Source: Rhodopseudomonas pseudopalustris
GTDB taxonomy: Bacteria; Pseudomonadota; Alphaproteobacteria; Rhizobiales; Xanthobacteraceae
Direction of reading: 5' to 3'
Assembly (NCBI RefSeq): GCF_900110435.1
Contig: NZ_FODT01000005.1
Location: 1-64,000 of the forward strand
DNA length: 64,000 nt
A program made the position numbers and the translations under genes. The first letter of the stretch is position 1. Every line of letters begins with the position of its first letter. Below, piece after piece: positions 25,159 to 33,278 of the stretch. Below the pieces are notes generated by a model, which was not told the origin of the DNA, ran no database searches, and worked only from the letters and a program-made list of their open reading frames with translations.

Positions 25159-27523
25159 TCAAACCTGCCTTGGCCATCACCGCCGGGTCACAAGGAACGG
25201 GTAAGCGTGGCACGACCTTGCCGGGGACAAAGAGCGGGAACGACGTGGACCACAGCACAAGAACTTCCGGATAACGGCGCAGATCAACCTCATAGGGCGC
25301 GCCAGCCGGAAAGGCGATGCGCAAACGATCGGGCGCATAGCCCCAGGGCGCAAAGGTTATGCTGTCGATAATGAAAGCTTGGGGGGCGTCCTTCTCCGGC
25401 GTGAACCCAAAATAGGCCTTCACCTTGCTTGCGCTAAATTGGTCGCTGAAGGCCAGCTCCGCGCCATCACGGCTATCCACCACCGAAATCTTCCGAGGTG
25501 CCGACGGCGCGTAAACCAGCACCATCGGCTGATTGTCGGATTGAACGAGCGCGACACGCACATCGCCCACGCCGGGCAGATCGACGCGACGCTGGACCTT
25601 CAACTTACTGACAAAACTGTCCAGAACCGTGAAGCGTGCGTCTTTAACAACGGGTGCCGGTGGCGGCGCTGTCGTGACAGGCGGCGGCGAAGGCCGCTCG
25701 GTCGATGGTCCGCCTGGCCACAGCCACCATCCGAGTAACACCAGCGCTGCCGCTCCCAGAAGAAATTTGGTTCGCAGCGACAATCCTGCAGCGGGTGCAG
25801 GCGGCTCGATTACCGGCGCGGGCGGCGGCAATAGCACAGGCTCCGGGGCAGGTGGTGGCAACAGTTTTGGCGCCATCAGCAGCCGCGCAGGCCTCCAGTG
25901 CTCAAACCGCCGCCGCTCCCAGGTGTTCGCCGGGTTGCGCCCCACCGTCCCCAGCACCTCCTTCAAGCTGAATTCCGGCAGGCTCGGAAACACGTCCCAA
26001 TAGGGCGGACGCCAGCTTTGCACCCCGTGCATCGCCCGGAAGATCATGAATTGCTCGGAGGCGGGCAGACGCCGCACCTCATCCGGCGTCCGCAACGGGC
26101 GCGCCACCTCACTGACGGACTCACTCCAGTTCTGGGACGTGGTTTCCGACTGGCTGTCGGAAAAGCCCTGCGTCATGTTGCTCGGGTACGGATTGCCGTC
26201 GCCGCCAATGCTCCTGGCATTGAAGCCACGCGAAACGCCGTGGCTGGTGCCCTGACTTTTCGACTCTCCAATACTCCGCCCGTGGCTTTCCACCGTGGCG
26301 GTGCCAAGCATCTTGGAAATGTATTCGGCGGTGAACTGGACGTTCACCGCGAACACCCTCTGGAATGAATTGTTGATGAAGCTTTCCCAACCCTCGCCAT
26401 AGACCGCCCGGAGCTGGGGGAGGTCCTGCACGGTCAGATGATACTTGACCTCGTAACCGCGGGCGATGGCCACCTCGGTCAGCAGCATGCGCATCTGGCC
26501 GAGGCTCGGGAACTCGTCGATGATGATGTGCCGCCAGCGCTTGTGAAGCGGGCGGTCGGCGGATGCCTTCACCCGCTTGAAAGCACGCGCAAAGGCCGTG
26601 ACGCACAAACGGAGCCATGCCCGGTGCGTCATCACATAGTCCGGCGGTATCACAATGAAATATTTGCCGCCGCCCCGCGCCGCCGCCCCCAAATCCAGAC
26701 TGGTCCCCCGCAGCGTCCGGGTCATGCTCGGACTGTCGATCCACGCCGTCTCACGCTCCAGAATGCTGATGATGCCGGAGCGCTCCTTGTCCTCGCGGTT
26801 CAGCATGCTCGTGAAGCTGCGCCTGATCACGCCGCCGCCCAGGTCATTCTCCATATAGCTGTAGAGCAGGGTGGAGAGGTTCTCCTTCGCCTTGCCGACA
26901 TAGGCTTTCGGCATCGCCCATGGCTGCGTCACCAGCTCGCGCAGGCGCACCAGATCGCGCTTGCCTTCCTCCGCCGGGTCCAGCGCCAGATAGAGCAGGA
27001 GGCCGGTCAGGAAGTTCCGCGCCGTGTTTTCCCAATGGCTGTCTTCCGCCCCGGATGGAATGATCATCGCATCGGCCATCGCCCGCGCATCATCCGTGCA
27101 GTTCGGATTGTCCGCCGTCAGCTGGTCAAGAAATGTCAGGACCGCCGTCTGGCCGGTGTCACAAATGTCCCAGGGATCGAGGAGATGCACCGACGGCTCG
27201 TCCTCAAAGGGCCGCTGGAAGAACGGCCCGGCGAGTTTGGCAATCTCGCCCTTGGGATCGACGACCACGACGGCCTGATCCTCAAGCCCGCTGCCCAGCA
27301 ACAGCGGCGCGATGCAAGTCGTGAACTTACCGCCGCCGATACCGCCAACGATCAGCTGATGCAGGTCGCCCTTGTAGGTAATCGGAGCGAATTCATATTC
27401 GTTTTCGTACCACCAGCCGACCAGCAGGCCTTCGGGCACCGAACCCGGCTGCCACGGCGAAAGTAGCTCGGCCGCTTCCAGCTCCTGGCGGAACGCAAAG
27501 CGCGCAGTCCCATGCACTCCCAT
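25142..27523 (-). CDS. VirD4/TraG-type coupling ATPase with C-terminal membrane anchor
   Basis: This 793-residue protein has a VirD4/TraG ATPase core: a nucleotide-binding loop GGIGGGKFTT at residues 60-69, VVVVDPKGEIAKL near 90, and Walker B IIIDEFPSLGQM near 335. Coupling proteins feed DNA and relaxase to the conjugation channel. Two points are odd. There is no N-terminal membrane segment; instead a single hydrophobic helix (FLLGAAALVLLGWWLW) lies near residue 585 after a Pro-rich linker, followed by about 190 residues that would be periplasmic. A Ser/Gln-rich insert sits near 415-465. The start at 27523 (MGVHGTARF) fits the family; an ATG at 27610 is possible. Confidence 0.82.
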   Translation of the reverse strand: MGVHGTARFAFRQELEAAELLSPWQPGSVPEGLLVGWWYENEYEFAPITYKGDLHQLIVGGIGGGKFTTCIAPLLLGSGLEDQAVVVVDPKGEIAKLAGPFFQRPFEDEPSVHLLDPWDICDTGQTAVLTFLDQLTADNPNCTDDARAMADAMIIPSGAEDSHWENTARNFLTGLLLYLALDPAEEGKRDLVRLRELVTQPWAMPKAYVGKAKENLSTLLYSYMENDLGGGVIRRSFTSMLNREDKERSGIISILERETAWIDSPSMTRTLRGTSLDLGAAARGGGKYFIVIPPDYVMTHRAWLRLCVTAFARAFKRVKASADRPLHKRWRHIIIDEFPSLGQMRMLLTEVAIARGYEVKYHLTVQDLPQLRAVYGEGWESFINNSFQRVFAVNVQFTAEYISKMLGTATVESHGRSIGESKSQGTSHGVSRGFNARSIGGDGNPYPSNMTQGFSDSQSETTSQNWSESVSEVARPLRTPDEVRRLPASEQFMIFRAMHGVQSWRPPYWDVFPSLPEFSLKEVLGTVGRNPANTWERRRFEHWRPARLLMAPKLLPPPAPEPVLLPPPAPVIEPPAPAAGLSLRTKFLLGAAALVLLGWWLWPGGPSTERPSPPPVTTAPPPAPVVKDARFTVLDSFVSKLKVQRRVDLPGVGDVRVALVQSDNQPMVLVYAPSAPRKISVVDSRDGAELAFSDQFSASKVKAYFGFTPEKDAPQAFIIDSITFAPWGYAPDRLRIAFPAGAPYEVDLRRYPEVLVLWSTSFPLFVPGKVVPRLPVPCDPAVMAKAGLKCPKR

Positions 27524-27706
27524 AGCCCCAACCCCTACCTGCCAGCCGCAGGAGTATGCCAGACGATCAGCAACCGTGCAGGGATCTGAAACAAATTCGG
27601 TGGGAGGCATCCGGCTCCGCAAAAGCTGCGCCGGACCGGGCTCTATGCCGCTACGCCTTCGGCTACGCGGCACCGAGTCTCCGGCTCCGCAAGAGCTACG
27701 CCTCCG

Positions 27707-27991
27707 TCTCGGCCCTTCGGGTAACGATCCCTTGCCCGGCATGTATACGCGCAGACGCGCGTCAGTGCTAAGGGGCGCTGCCCCTCGCGCGCGCAAGGCA
27801 TCCAGACACGTCCCGCCGCATCCACACGCATCCCCGGCACCCCTGTCGGGGTGACGGGGCCCCTCGTGCGGAGCCTCGGCGGGCCGCGTCCGGAGCCTCC
27901 TTGCACTTGCTACCCCCGGTCTCGGCGACGCCAGGGGTTCAGGCGCAGCGAAGTGCTGCGCTGAACCCCTGACCAATTAGGAGACCTCCAA
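27707..27991 (+). promoter_or_regulatory. Structured leader B upstream of DUF2958 (copy 2)
   Basis: This is the second copy of the leader described at 21261-21552. Hairpins appear in the same order: AGGGGC-GCT-GCCCCT (27770-27784), an extended CCCCG...CGGGG hairpin (27832-27859) whose inner arms differ from copy A, and a long stem AGGGGTTCAGGCGCAGC / GCTGCGCTGAACCCCT (27933-27970) directly before the AGGAG of the gene. The different bases with the same pairing argue for RNA-level function. The upstream part also lies between two divergent genes, so it must contain promoters. Confidence 0.55.
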
Positions 27992-28351
27992 ATGTTACTC
28001 TTGACCCAAGAACAAAATACCCGGCTGCGCGCCAACGGCCAGTTCAATGCAACCCGCACCTCCGAAGGCAAACCCGAAACGGACTTCATGCCCGTGGTCA
28101 AACTGTTCTGCCCATGGACGGGCGCAACGTGGCTCCTGACCGAACTCGACCCCGAAGACCCCGACATCGCCTTCGGCCTCTGCGACCTCGGCCTCGGCTT
28201 CCCCGAACTCGGCAGCGTCCGGATTTCGGAACTGGAAGCCGTGCGGGGACCGGGCGGCCTTCGCGTCGAACGCGATCTGCATTTCCGGGCCGACAAAACT
28301 CTCTCGGCCTACGCCGACGAGGCACGCCGCAACGAACGCATCGTCTGTTGA
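27992..28351 (+). CDS. DUF2958 protein, copy 2
   Basis: The 119-residue product has the same length as copy 1 and is clearly similar through VVKLFCPWTGATWLLTELDP and the VRGPGGLRVERDLHF block. The N- and C-terminal ends differ more. It follows AGGAGACC. The next gene begins ten bases after its stop, suggesting one transcript. Why the element keeps two copies, each with its own leader, is unclear. Confidence 0.85.
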   Translation: MLLLTQEQNTRLRANGQFNATRTSEGKPETDFMPVVKLFCPWTGATWLLTELDPEDPDIAFGLCDLGLGFPELGSVRISELEAVRGPGGLRVERDLHFRADKTLSAYADEARRNERIVC

Positions 28352-28361
28352 GGGGGACGCC

Positions 28362-28766
28362 ATGACCAGCACCCTCCGCGAAGAGATGCGCACCAACGCC
28401 GTGGACGTGACCCGCCGCAGGGTCCAGCGCAGCTACCAGCCTCTCTGCAAGGATATCGAGGAAGCCACCCACGAAGCCCCGGACGAGCAGGAAGCCCCAC
28501 CGGAGGAGGTGGACGAGGCATCGGAGGAGGAGGATGTTTTCGATCCCTGGATTGTCGCCTCGTTCGGAGAACTGATCCGCTCCGCCTTTACCGATGCACC
28601 GTTTGCCCTCGTCCCCTGCCGGGTCAATGGCGAGCCCTCCGCCTGTATCGCCCTCACCAAAGGACGGGGGCGGAAGCTCTGGGTGCAGCCGCTCTTCGTC
28701 GCCGTGACCGCCTCCATCGCGGTGACCGGGCGCGACGATCCGCCGGAGCCGTCCGACACCGGCTGA
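28362..28766 (+). CDS. Conserved integrative-element protein, unknown
   Basis: The 134-residue product has an acidic, Glu/Pro-rich middle (PDEQEAPPEEVDEASEEED) and an ordered C-terminal half that starts FDPWIVASFGELIRSAF and includes RVNGEPSACIAL. A GAGGGGG site precedes the ATG. It follows DUF2958 copy 2 after ten bases. No enzyme motif is visible. Confidence 0.6.
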   Translation: MTSTLREEMRTNAVDVTRRRVQRSYQPLCKDIEEATHEAPDEQEAPPEEVDEASEEEDVFDPWIVASFGELIRSAFTDAPFALVPCRVNGEPSACIALTKGRGRKLWVQPLFVAVTASIAVTGRDDPPEPSDTG

Positions 28767-29058
28767 CGCCAACGGCATCACCGGCGATCAGCAGCCTGCG
28801 GTACTCTGGCGCGGGCTGTTGTCGTCGGGGGCGGTCGCAGAGCGGGATGGCTGGCGATGGCTGACAAAGGCGCTGGTGACACAAACGGAAGACCGGGCGG
28901 GGTAGCAAAGAACGGGATCGAAGCAACAGACTAACGGCAATATCGCGGAAATATGCTAAGGTCATTTCGGGAGCGGAATTCGTTCAGGCGCACTTATGGG
29001 TTTGAAGAGGGGCGCTGATTTTTCAGGCGTTTTTTGATCGAGCAGGGGCCAGGGGTCA
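28767..29058. other. Intergenic region with oriT candidate
   Basis: No gene is supported in this gap of nearly 300 bases. Its right end, next to the MobA/MobL relaxase start, holds a nic-like sequence described separately. Several AT-rich stretches near 28925-29035 stand out from the GC-rich surroundings, as is usual for transfer origins. Confidence 0.5.
28986..28996 (-). other. Putative oriT nic core, RSF1010-like
   Basis: On the minus strand this reads TAAGTGCGCCT, preceded by CAAACCCA. The RSF1010/R1162 nic region is, from memory, AAACCGGTAAGTGCGCCCT, so ten consecutive bases agree. It lies 63 bases upstream of a MobA/MobL (MOBQ-type) relaxase gene, the expected position. The stem-loop that precedes the RSF1010 core is not evident here. 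Confidence 0.6.
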
Positions 29059-30141
29059 ATGGCGATTTTCAGCCTCAACCACAGCTTCATCGGCCGGAGC
29101 AAACACCCGCCGAGGGCCGCCAGCTTTTACGCCCGGTACATTTCTCGGCCCGAGGCCTGCACCCAACTGACAGGCGAGCGGATGCCAACCGAGCGCCAGG
29201 AGTTGATGGCCTGGCTCGATGAACAGGAGCAGGGCGATCGTAAGAACGCCCGGGTCATCGACAAGGTCATCGTCGCCCTACCGATCGAGCTCTCGCACGA
29301 AGACAACGCCAAGCTGCTTCACGATTTCTGCGACCGGATGACCGAGGGGCGAGCCTCCTGGGTCGCCGCCATTCATGACGGGCCCGGGGATGCCGACAAT
29401 CCTCACGCTCACATCATCTTCCGGGATAGAGACCCTGATACCGACAAACGCGTGATGCTCACGACGGAGAAGGGCAGCACGGGGCGCCTCCGGGAGGGCT
29501 GGGAGCAAGAGGTCAATATTGCCCTTGAGCGCGCCGGACTGGACATCTCCGTCGATCGCCGCAGCCTGGAAGAGCAGGGCATCGACCGCGAACCTCAAAT
29601 CCATGTCGGCGCCGCAGCGATGGAGCTGGCACGGCAGAATTACGAGTTCGAGAGCAATCAGAAGGAAGTCACCCGGATCATTTCCGGGGAGCCGACGACC
29701 GTCACCATCAATTATCCCGCGATCGATCAGGGGCGGACCCGGTTCGACGAAAATGAAGAGCGCATCGCTCGCAACCGTGCCCGCGAACTCCCTGCAAATG
29801 CCGAAGATGCCGACTGGACGCATCGAGGCGGAATGGTCGCTCAGCAGTGGTCTGCCATCTCATGGGTGCATAAGGCAAACGAACGTGCGGAGCTGCTCTA
29901 CGAGCGCATGAGCAATGGTCAGACAACGGATGACGCTGATCCAGCGGATGCCATGCTCGTCCGCGAACACATGACGGATAGGGCTGTCGAGCGTGTGAAT
30001 AAGGAAGCTCGACGTGAAACTACGGACTCGAAGGCTGAGATTTGGGAATCGCGAATGTCGGACATGGGGCGTGCCATGCGCGAGACGATGGAGCAGCAGC
30101 GCGAGCGCGATCACGAGCAAGGACTTGAGATCGACCGCTGA
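29059..30141 (+). CDS. mobA: MobA/MobL-family (MOBQ) relaxase
   Basis: The 360-residue protein starts MAIFSLNHSFIGRSK, like MobA/MobL relaxases, with candidate nucleophile Tyr24 or Tyr27 (SFYARY) and the histidine triad motif in DNPHAHIIF near residue 115, which binds the metal. These enzymes nick oriT and stay attached to the transferred strand. There is no primase domain, and the C-terminal half is charged and helical (LYERMSNGQTTDD and a Glu/Arg-rich end). A nic-like core lies just upstream. Confidence 0.85.
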   Translation: MAIFSLNHSFIGRSKHPPRAASFYARYISRPEACTQLTGERMPTERQELMAWLDEQEQGDRKNARVIDKVIVALPIELSHEDNAKLLHDFCDRMTEGRASWVAAIHDGPGDADNPHAHIIFRDRDPDTDKRVMLTTEKGSTGRLREGWEQEVNIALERAGLDISVDRRSLEEQGIDREPQIHVGAAAMELARQNYEFESNQKEVTRIISGEPTTVTINYPAIDQGRTRFDENEERIARNRARELPANAEDADWTHRGGMVAQQWSAISWVHKANERAELLYERMSNGQTTDDADPADAMLVREHMTDRAVERVNKEARRETTDSKAEIWESRMSDMGRAMRETMEQQRERDHEQGLEIDR

Positions 30142-30340
30142 TCAACTTTCACTCTTTAAAAAGCGAACGTGCTCACACACACGCAGCCAAATCGGTAAAA
30201 TGAAGCTGCGTTGAGTTTGAGAGCAGGCAAGCCATGCGCCGTCAGCCGTTCGCCGGATGACAGCACGCTTGGCAAGGGGCTCCGCCCCGTTGCATCCCCC
30301 GTAGGCCGCCTGCTGCACTTTTTGGCATGAAGGGCTGACT
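30142..30340. other. Intergenic region, possible second oriT
   Basis: The stretch carries a GC-rich inverted repeat (AGGGGC-TCC-GCCCC near 30276-30290), then GTTGCATCCCCC, next to the mobC-like gene. Similar strings flank mobilization genes in other elements as I remember, so this may be the transfer origin for the second relaxase. No gene is supported. Confidence 0.35.
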
Positions 30341-30721
30341 ATGAACCGAGTTGAGGGGCTCACTCGCCGGTCTCGTATCACGATCCGTCTCTCGACCGAG
30401 GAACGGAACAGGCTCGACGCAGCTGCCAACAATTCCGCCATCAGCCTGTCTGACTACGTTCGCTGCGTCCTCACGGATTTGCAGCCTCTTCCTGCCATGA
30501 AGCGGCCGACAGTGGAAATGACGTTGCTGGCCAGGGTCCTCTCCGAGCTCGGCAAGCTTGCCAGCGATCTGACGGCGGTGGCCAGGGCAGCGCGCGACCC
30601 CGAGCGCCGCGGTATGCTGACGCCGTTCCTTGAGCGCGATCTGCTTCGCGTTATCAACGATCTCAAACCGTGCCGGACGTTGTTGCTTGAGGCGCTAGGC
30701 AAGAAAGCGCTCGACCGATGA
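30341..30721 (+). CDS. mobC: MobC-like ribbon-helix-helix relaxosome protein
   Basis: The 126-residue product has an N-terminal ribbon-helix-helix signature (RITIRLSTEERNRLDAAA, then SLSDYVRCVL) and a helical C-terminal half, as in MobC relaxosome accessory proteins that bind and open oriT. AAGGG precedes the ATG. Its stop overlaps the ATG of the next relaxase by four bases, so the two are made together. Confidence 0.8.
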   Translation: MNRVEGLTRRSRITIRLSTEERNRLDAAANNSAISLSDYVRCVLTDLQPLPAMKRPTVEMTLLARVLSELGKLASDLTAVARAARDPERRGMLTPFLERDLLRVINDLKPCRTLLLEALGKKALDR

Positions 30722-31944
30722 TCATCAAGGGACGAGCAAGAGGGCGTTCGCAGCAGTTGGCTAAACATCTCCTTCGAATTGACCAGAATGAGACGGTGCG
30801 ACTGTTTGAATGCCGTGGAACGGTTTCGGATGAGGTCGCCTCGGGACTTGCCGAGATGGAAGCGCTTGGCAAGGCAGTAGCCAGCAGGCGGCCTCTCTAT
30901 CATGCCTCGATCAGTCCGGAGAAAAACGCGCCGCTGACGGATGAACAGGTGCGCATTGCCGCCGACCTTCTGGAGAGCAAGCTGGGGTTTCGTGAACAGC
31001 CACGAATGATCGTGCTTCATCGGAAAAACAGGCGCGACCACGTGCACGTCGTCTGGTCGCGGGTCGATGTGGAGAAGCGTTGTACGATTTCGGACTCCTG
31101 GAACTATCGCCGGCATGAGCAGGCGGCGCGCGAGCTGGAGGAGTTGTTCGGGCACCGCCATTTGCAAGGATCGCGGTCACAGCACACGCGCCGGCGTCGG
31201 AGCATCAAGGATTATGAGCTGCAACAGGCGGAGCGCTCGGGGGTGCCGTCGCAACAAGTGAGCAAAGAAATCTCGGCTCTTTGGCTGGCGTCACCAGATG
31301 GCGCGGGATTCCGCAAGAGGCTTGCCGATGCCGGTTATATTCTCGCTCGGGGGGATCGCCGCGTGTTTGTCGTGATCGATAGGGCCGGAGAGGTGCATTC
31401 GTTAACACGGCGAATTGAAGTTGCCGACGCCAGAACGGTCCGAGCGTCCTTGGCGGGAGTAGAGCTCAGCGAATTGCCCTCGGTATCGGAGGTCCGGAAG
31501 ACAGTTCATCGCGACAGGAAGCGGAAGACTTTTCGTATGACCTACGCAAGAGCGGCGCGCGAAGTCGGATTTCGTCCGGTGCGCCGGGAAGTCGTCGAGT
31601 TGTCACTTTCCGACGAACCAAAGGTGACCGGGAGGGGGATGTCTCCTGAAGCAGTCGTTCACTACCGGTCAATCCGTGCGATCGTTGTTGCCAGCTTCGC
31701 GGCACGAATTGCCGAGGCGTTCGAGAATGCACCTCGCGACCAACTGGCGGACATCCTCGCAGCTTTGAAGCAGGAGCGTTCCGCAGCGCTTAAGGCGATC
31801 GCACGCGACGAACGAAGCGAGGGGAGACAATCGACCCGAGAGGTGTCTCGCAAAGCCAGGTCGCGGCGGAGACAGGTATCGGTGCGGCTTGCCCGCTTCC
31901 TGGATCGAAGGACCCGACGAAAGGATGGCAAGCTGCCCGGTTAA
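30718..31944 (+). CDS. Relaxase/mobilization nuclease (VirD2-like)
   Basis: The 408-residue protein has the relaxase metal-binding motif HVHVVW (His108, His110) in a context typical of the VirD2-like family, and an Arg/Lys-rich C-terminal tail (SRKARSRRRQVSVRL). The first 60 residues, where VirD2-like enzymes usually have the attacking tyrosine, contain no Tyr; the first is Tyr61. This fits the Rhizobiales subfamily with MIxKGxxRG starts. It is coupled to mobC by an ATGA overlap. Together with the MobA/MobL gene it makes two relaxases of different families in one element. Confidence 0.8.
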   Translation: MIIKGRARGRSQQLAKHLLRIDQNETVRLFECRGTVSDEVASGLAEMEALGKAVASRRPLYHASISPEKNAPLTDEQVRIAADLLESKLGFREQPRMIVLHRKNRRDHVHVVWSRVDVEKRCTISDSWNYRRHEQAARELEELFGHRHLQGSRSQHTRRRRSIKDYELQQAERSGVPSQQVSKEISALWLASPDGAGFRKRLADAGYILARGDRRVFVVIDRAGEVHSLTRRIEVADARTVRASLAGVELSELPSVSEVRKTVHRDRKRKTFRMTYARAAREVGFRPVRREVVELSLSDEPKVTGRGMSPEAVVHYRSIRAIVVASFAARIAEAFENAPRDQLADILAALKQERSAALKAIARDERSEGRQSTREVSRKARSRRRQVSVRLARFLDRRTRRKDGKLPG

Positions 31945-32675
31945 ATGCGCCGCGGACGTGTCGCGGGCAGAAAACTCTCGGTGCGACGTCGATTCCGGGA
32001 ACACCAGACGTGAAACACATTGTAGAAGGCCGGATCTGCCTTCCGCAAATCGGCCTGCGTCATACCCTGCGCTACATGTTTCGCGTAAACACGGCGGAAG
32101 AACTGGTCGGGCGTCTCTCTTTTATTCTTTCGATCAGAATAGAGTTCGACGCTCGACGGAAACGTGAAGCCTTTCGCCCGCTCCGCGACCACAAAAGCAA
32201 TACGCGCATCAATCTCGGTCTTCAACTTGCGCAAAGTGTCAATCACGGCGCGCTTGGGTCTCCGATGATCGAAGGTTAGTGTGTCCAGCAGATCGTTGAA
32301 GTTGTCGAGATCGTCGGCCCAATTCAATCCGGCTCGCTCGCGAGCGAGTTTGACGGCAACCAGCGCGATGACTGTCGCGTACAGATCGAGCGATCTCGAC
32401 TGGGCCAACTCCCTGAGCTGATCCTTGAGCCGATCAGGTAGCTGTAACGTCGTGGCCGCGCCCTTGGGCGGCGTCATAAACAACCAGACAACTTCGTGCA
32501 GGGCCATCTGACTGAGTGTCAGATCGCGGCTTGTTACGGGAGGCAGAGGTGCAAGGCGGTCGCGGCTGGTGACAAGCTCACTGTACAGAGTGAGGGCTTG
32601 TTCGTTGAACAGTCGGTCGCCGGATATTTGCTTTTCCGATCGGCGCCCAATTACCTGAGCGGTTCTCTTCGCCAT
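31941..32675 (-). CDS. Hypothetical protein, 244 aa
   Basis: The product begins MAKRTAQVIGRRSEKQISG and has a helical central part (LPDRLKDQLRELAQSRSLDLY) and a C-terminal part with QFFRRVYAKHV and FYNVFHVWCSRN. It converges with the relaxase gene and overlaps its end by four bases, so each stop lies in the other gene. The helix pattern resembles small DNA-binding accessory proteins. I do not recognise a family. The GC-poor start region with CGGGTAG gives only a weak ribosome-binding site. Confidence 0.6.
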   Translation of the reverse strand: MAKRTAQVIGRRSEKQISGDRLFNEQALTLYSELVTSRDRLAPLPPVTSRDLTLSQMALHEVVWLFMTPPKGAATTLQLPDRLKDQLRELAQSRSLDLYATVIALVAVKLARERAGLNWADDLDNFNDLLDTLTFDHRRPKRAVIDTLRKLKTEIDARIAFVVAERAKGFTFPSSVELYSDRKNKRETPDQFFRRVYAKHVAQGMTQADLRKADPAFYNVFHVWCSRNRRRTESFLPATRPRRI

Positions 32676-32885
32676 CTACCCGAAATCCGCATCTGAGCCG
32701 GCTGTAAACGAGTTCTCCCGAACCAGCTCCCAATCTTACAGGGCGTGTCTGACAATCAAAGACGTCGGGACACGCTTCGCCCGGAAGAAAGTTGTTTTCA
32801 ACAAAGCATTCGATTGAAGCAGGGTGTCCCTATCCATTGTGATGTCCGGACCAGGTTCTGGTTCGCAAGACAACCGAGGGATGAC

Positions 32886-33212
32886 ATGGCTTCGAGGGGC
32901 GGCAAACGGCGCAGGAGGAAGGTAGCAGAAGTGCTGCATTCTGATGCGCTGTGCCACCCGGTTCACGCCGGTATCAGCGCTGTCCCAACACCCTTTCTCG
33001 ATAAAACGATCGCATTTTGGCAGCCGTACTACGGCCGACCCCTCAGTCGGGAGGATGCTCGCGAGATCATTCACAACGTCTCCGGCTTCTTTGCTGTTTT
33101 GGCTGAGTGGGAGAAATCGGAGAGGGTATTTCCAAAAGACGAGACTGCGTCTCCGGTCAAAACGCAGGCGTCACAATTGTGCCCCGTTTCGGATGATGAC
33201 GCTCAACCCTGA
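32886..33212 (+). CDS. Small conserved protein upstream of the recombinase
   Basis: The 108-residue product starts with a very basic stretch (MASRGGKRRRRK) and has the ordered block FLDKTIAFWQPYYGRPLSRE and NVSGFFAVLAEWE. I recall similar short proteins encoded upstream of large serine recombinases in Rhizobiales, so it may be a recombination directionality factor or a regulator. That role is a guess from position. The ATG at 32886 is preferred because the frame upstream of it is low in structure. Confidence 0.6.
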   Translation: MASRGGKRRRRKVAEVLHSDALCHPVHAGISAVPTPFLDKTIAFWQPYYGRPLSREDAREIIHNVSGFFAVLAEWEKSERVFPKDETASPVKTQASQLCPVSDDDAQP

Positions 33213-33278
33213 ATTTGCTTCCCCCCCGTGCACGTATTTCCTATGATTCGACCCGGCTTTTGAACGGGGAGCACAACT

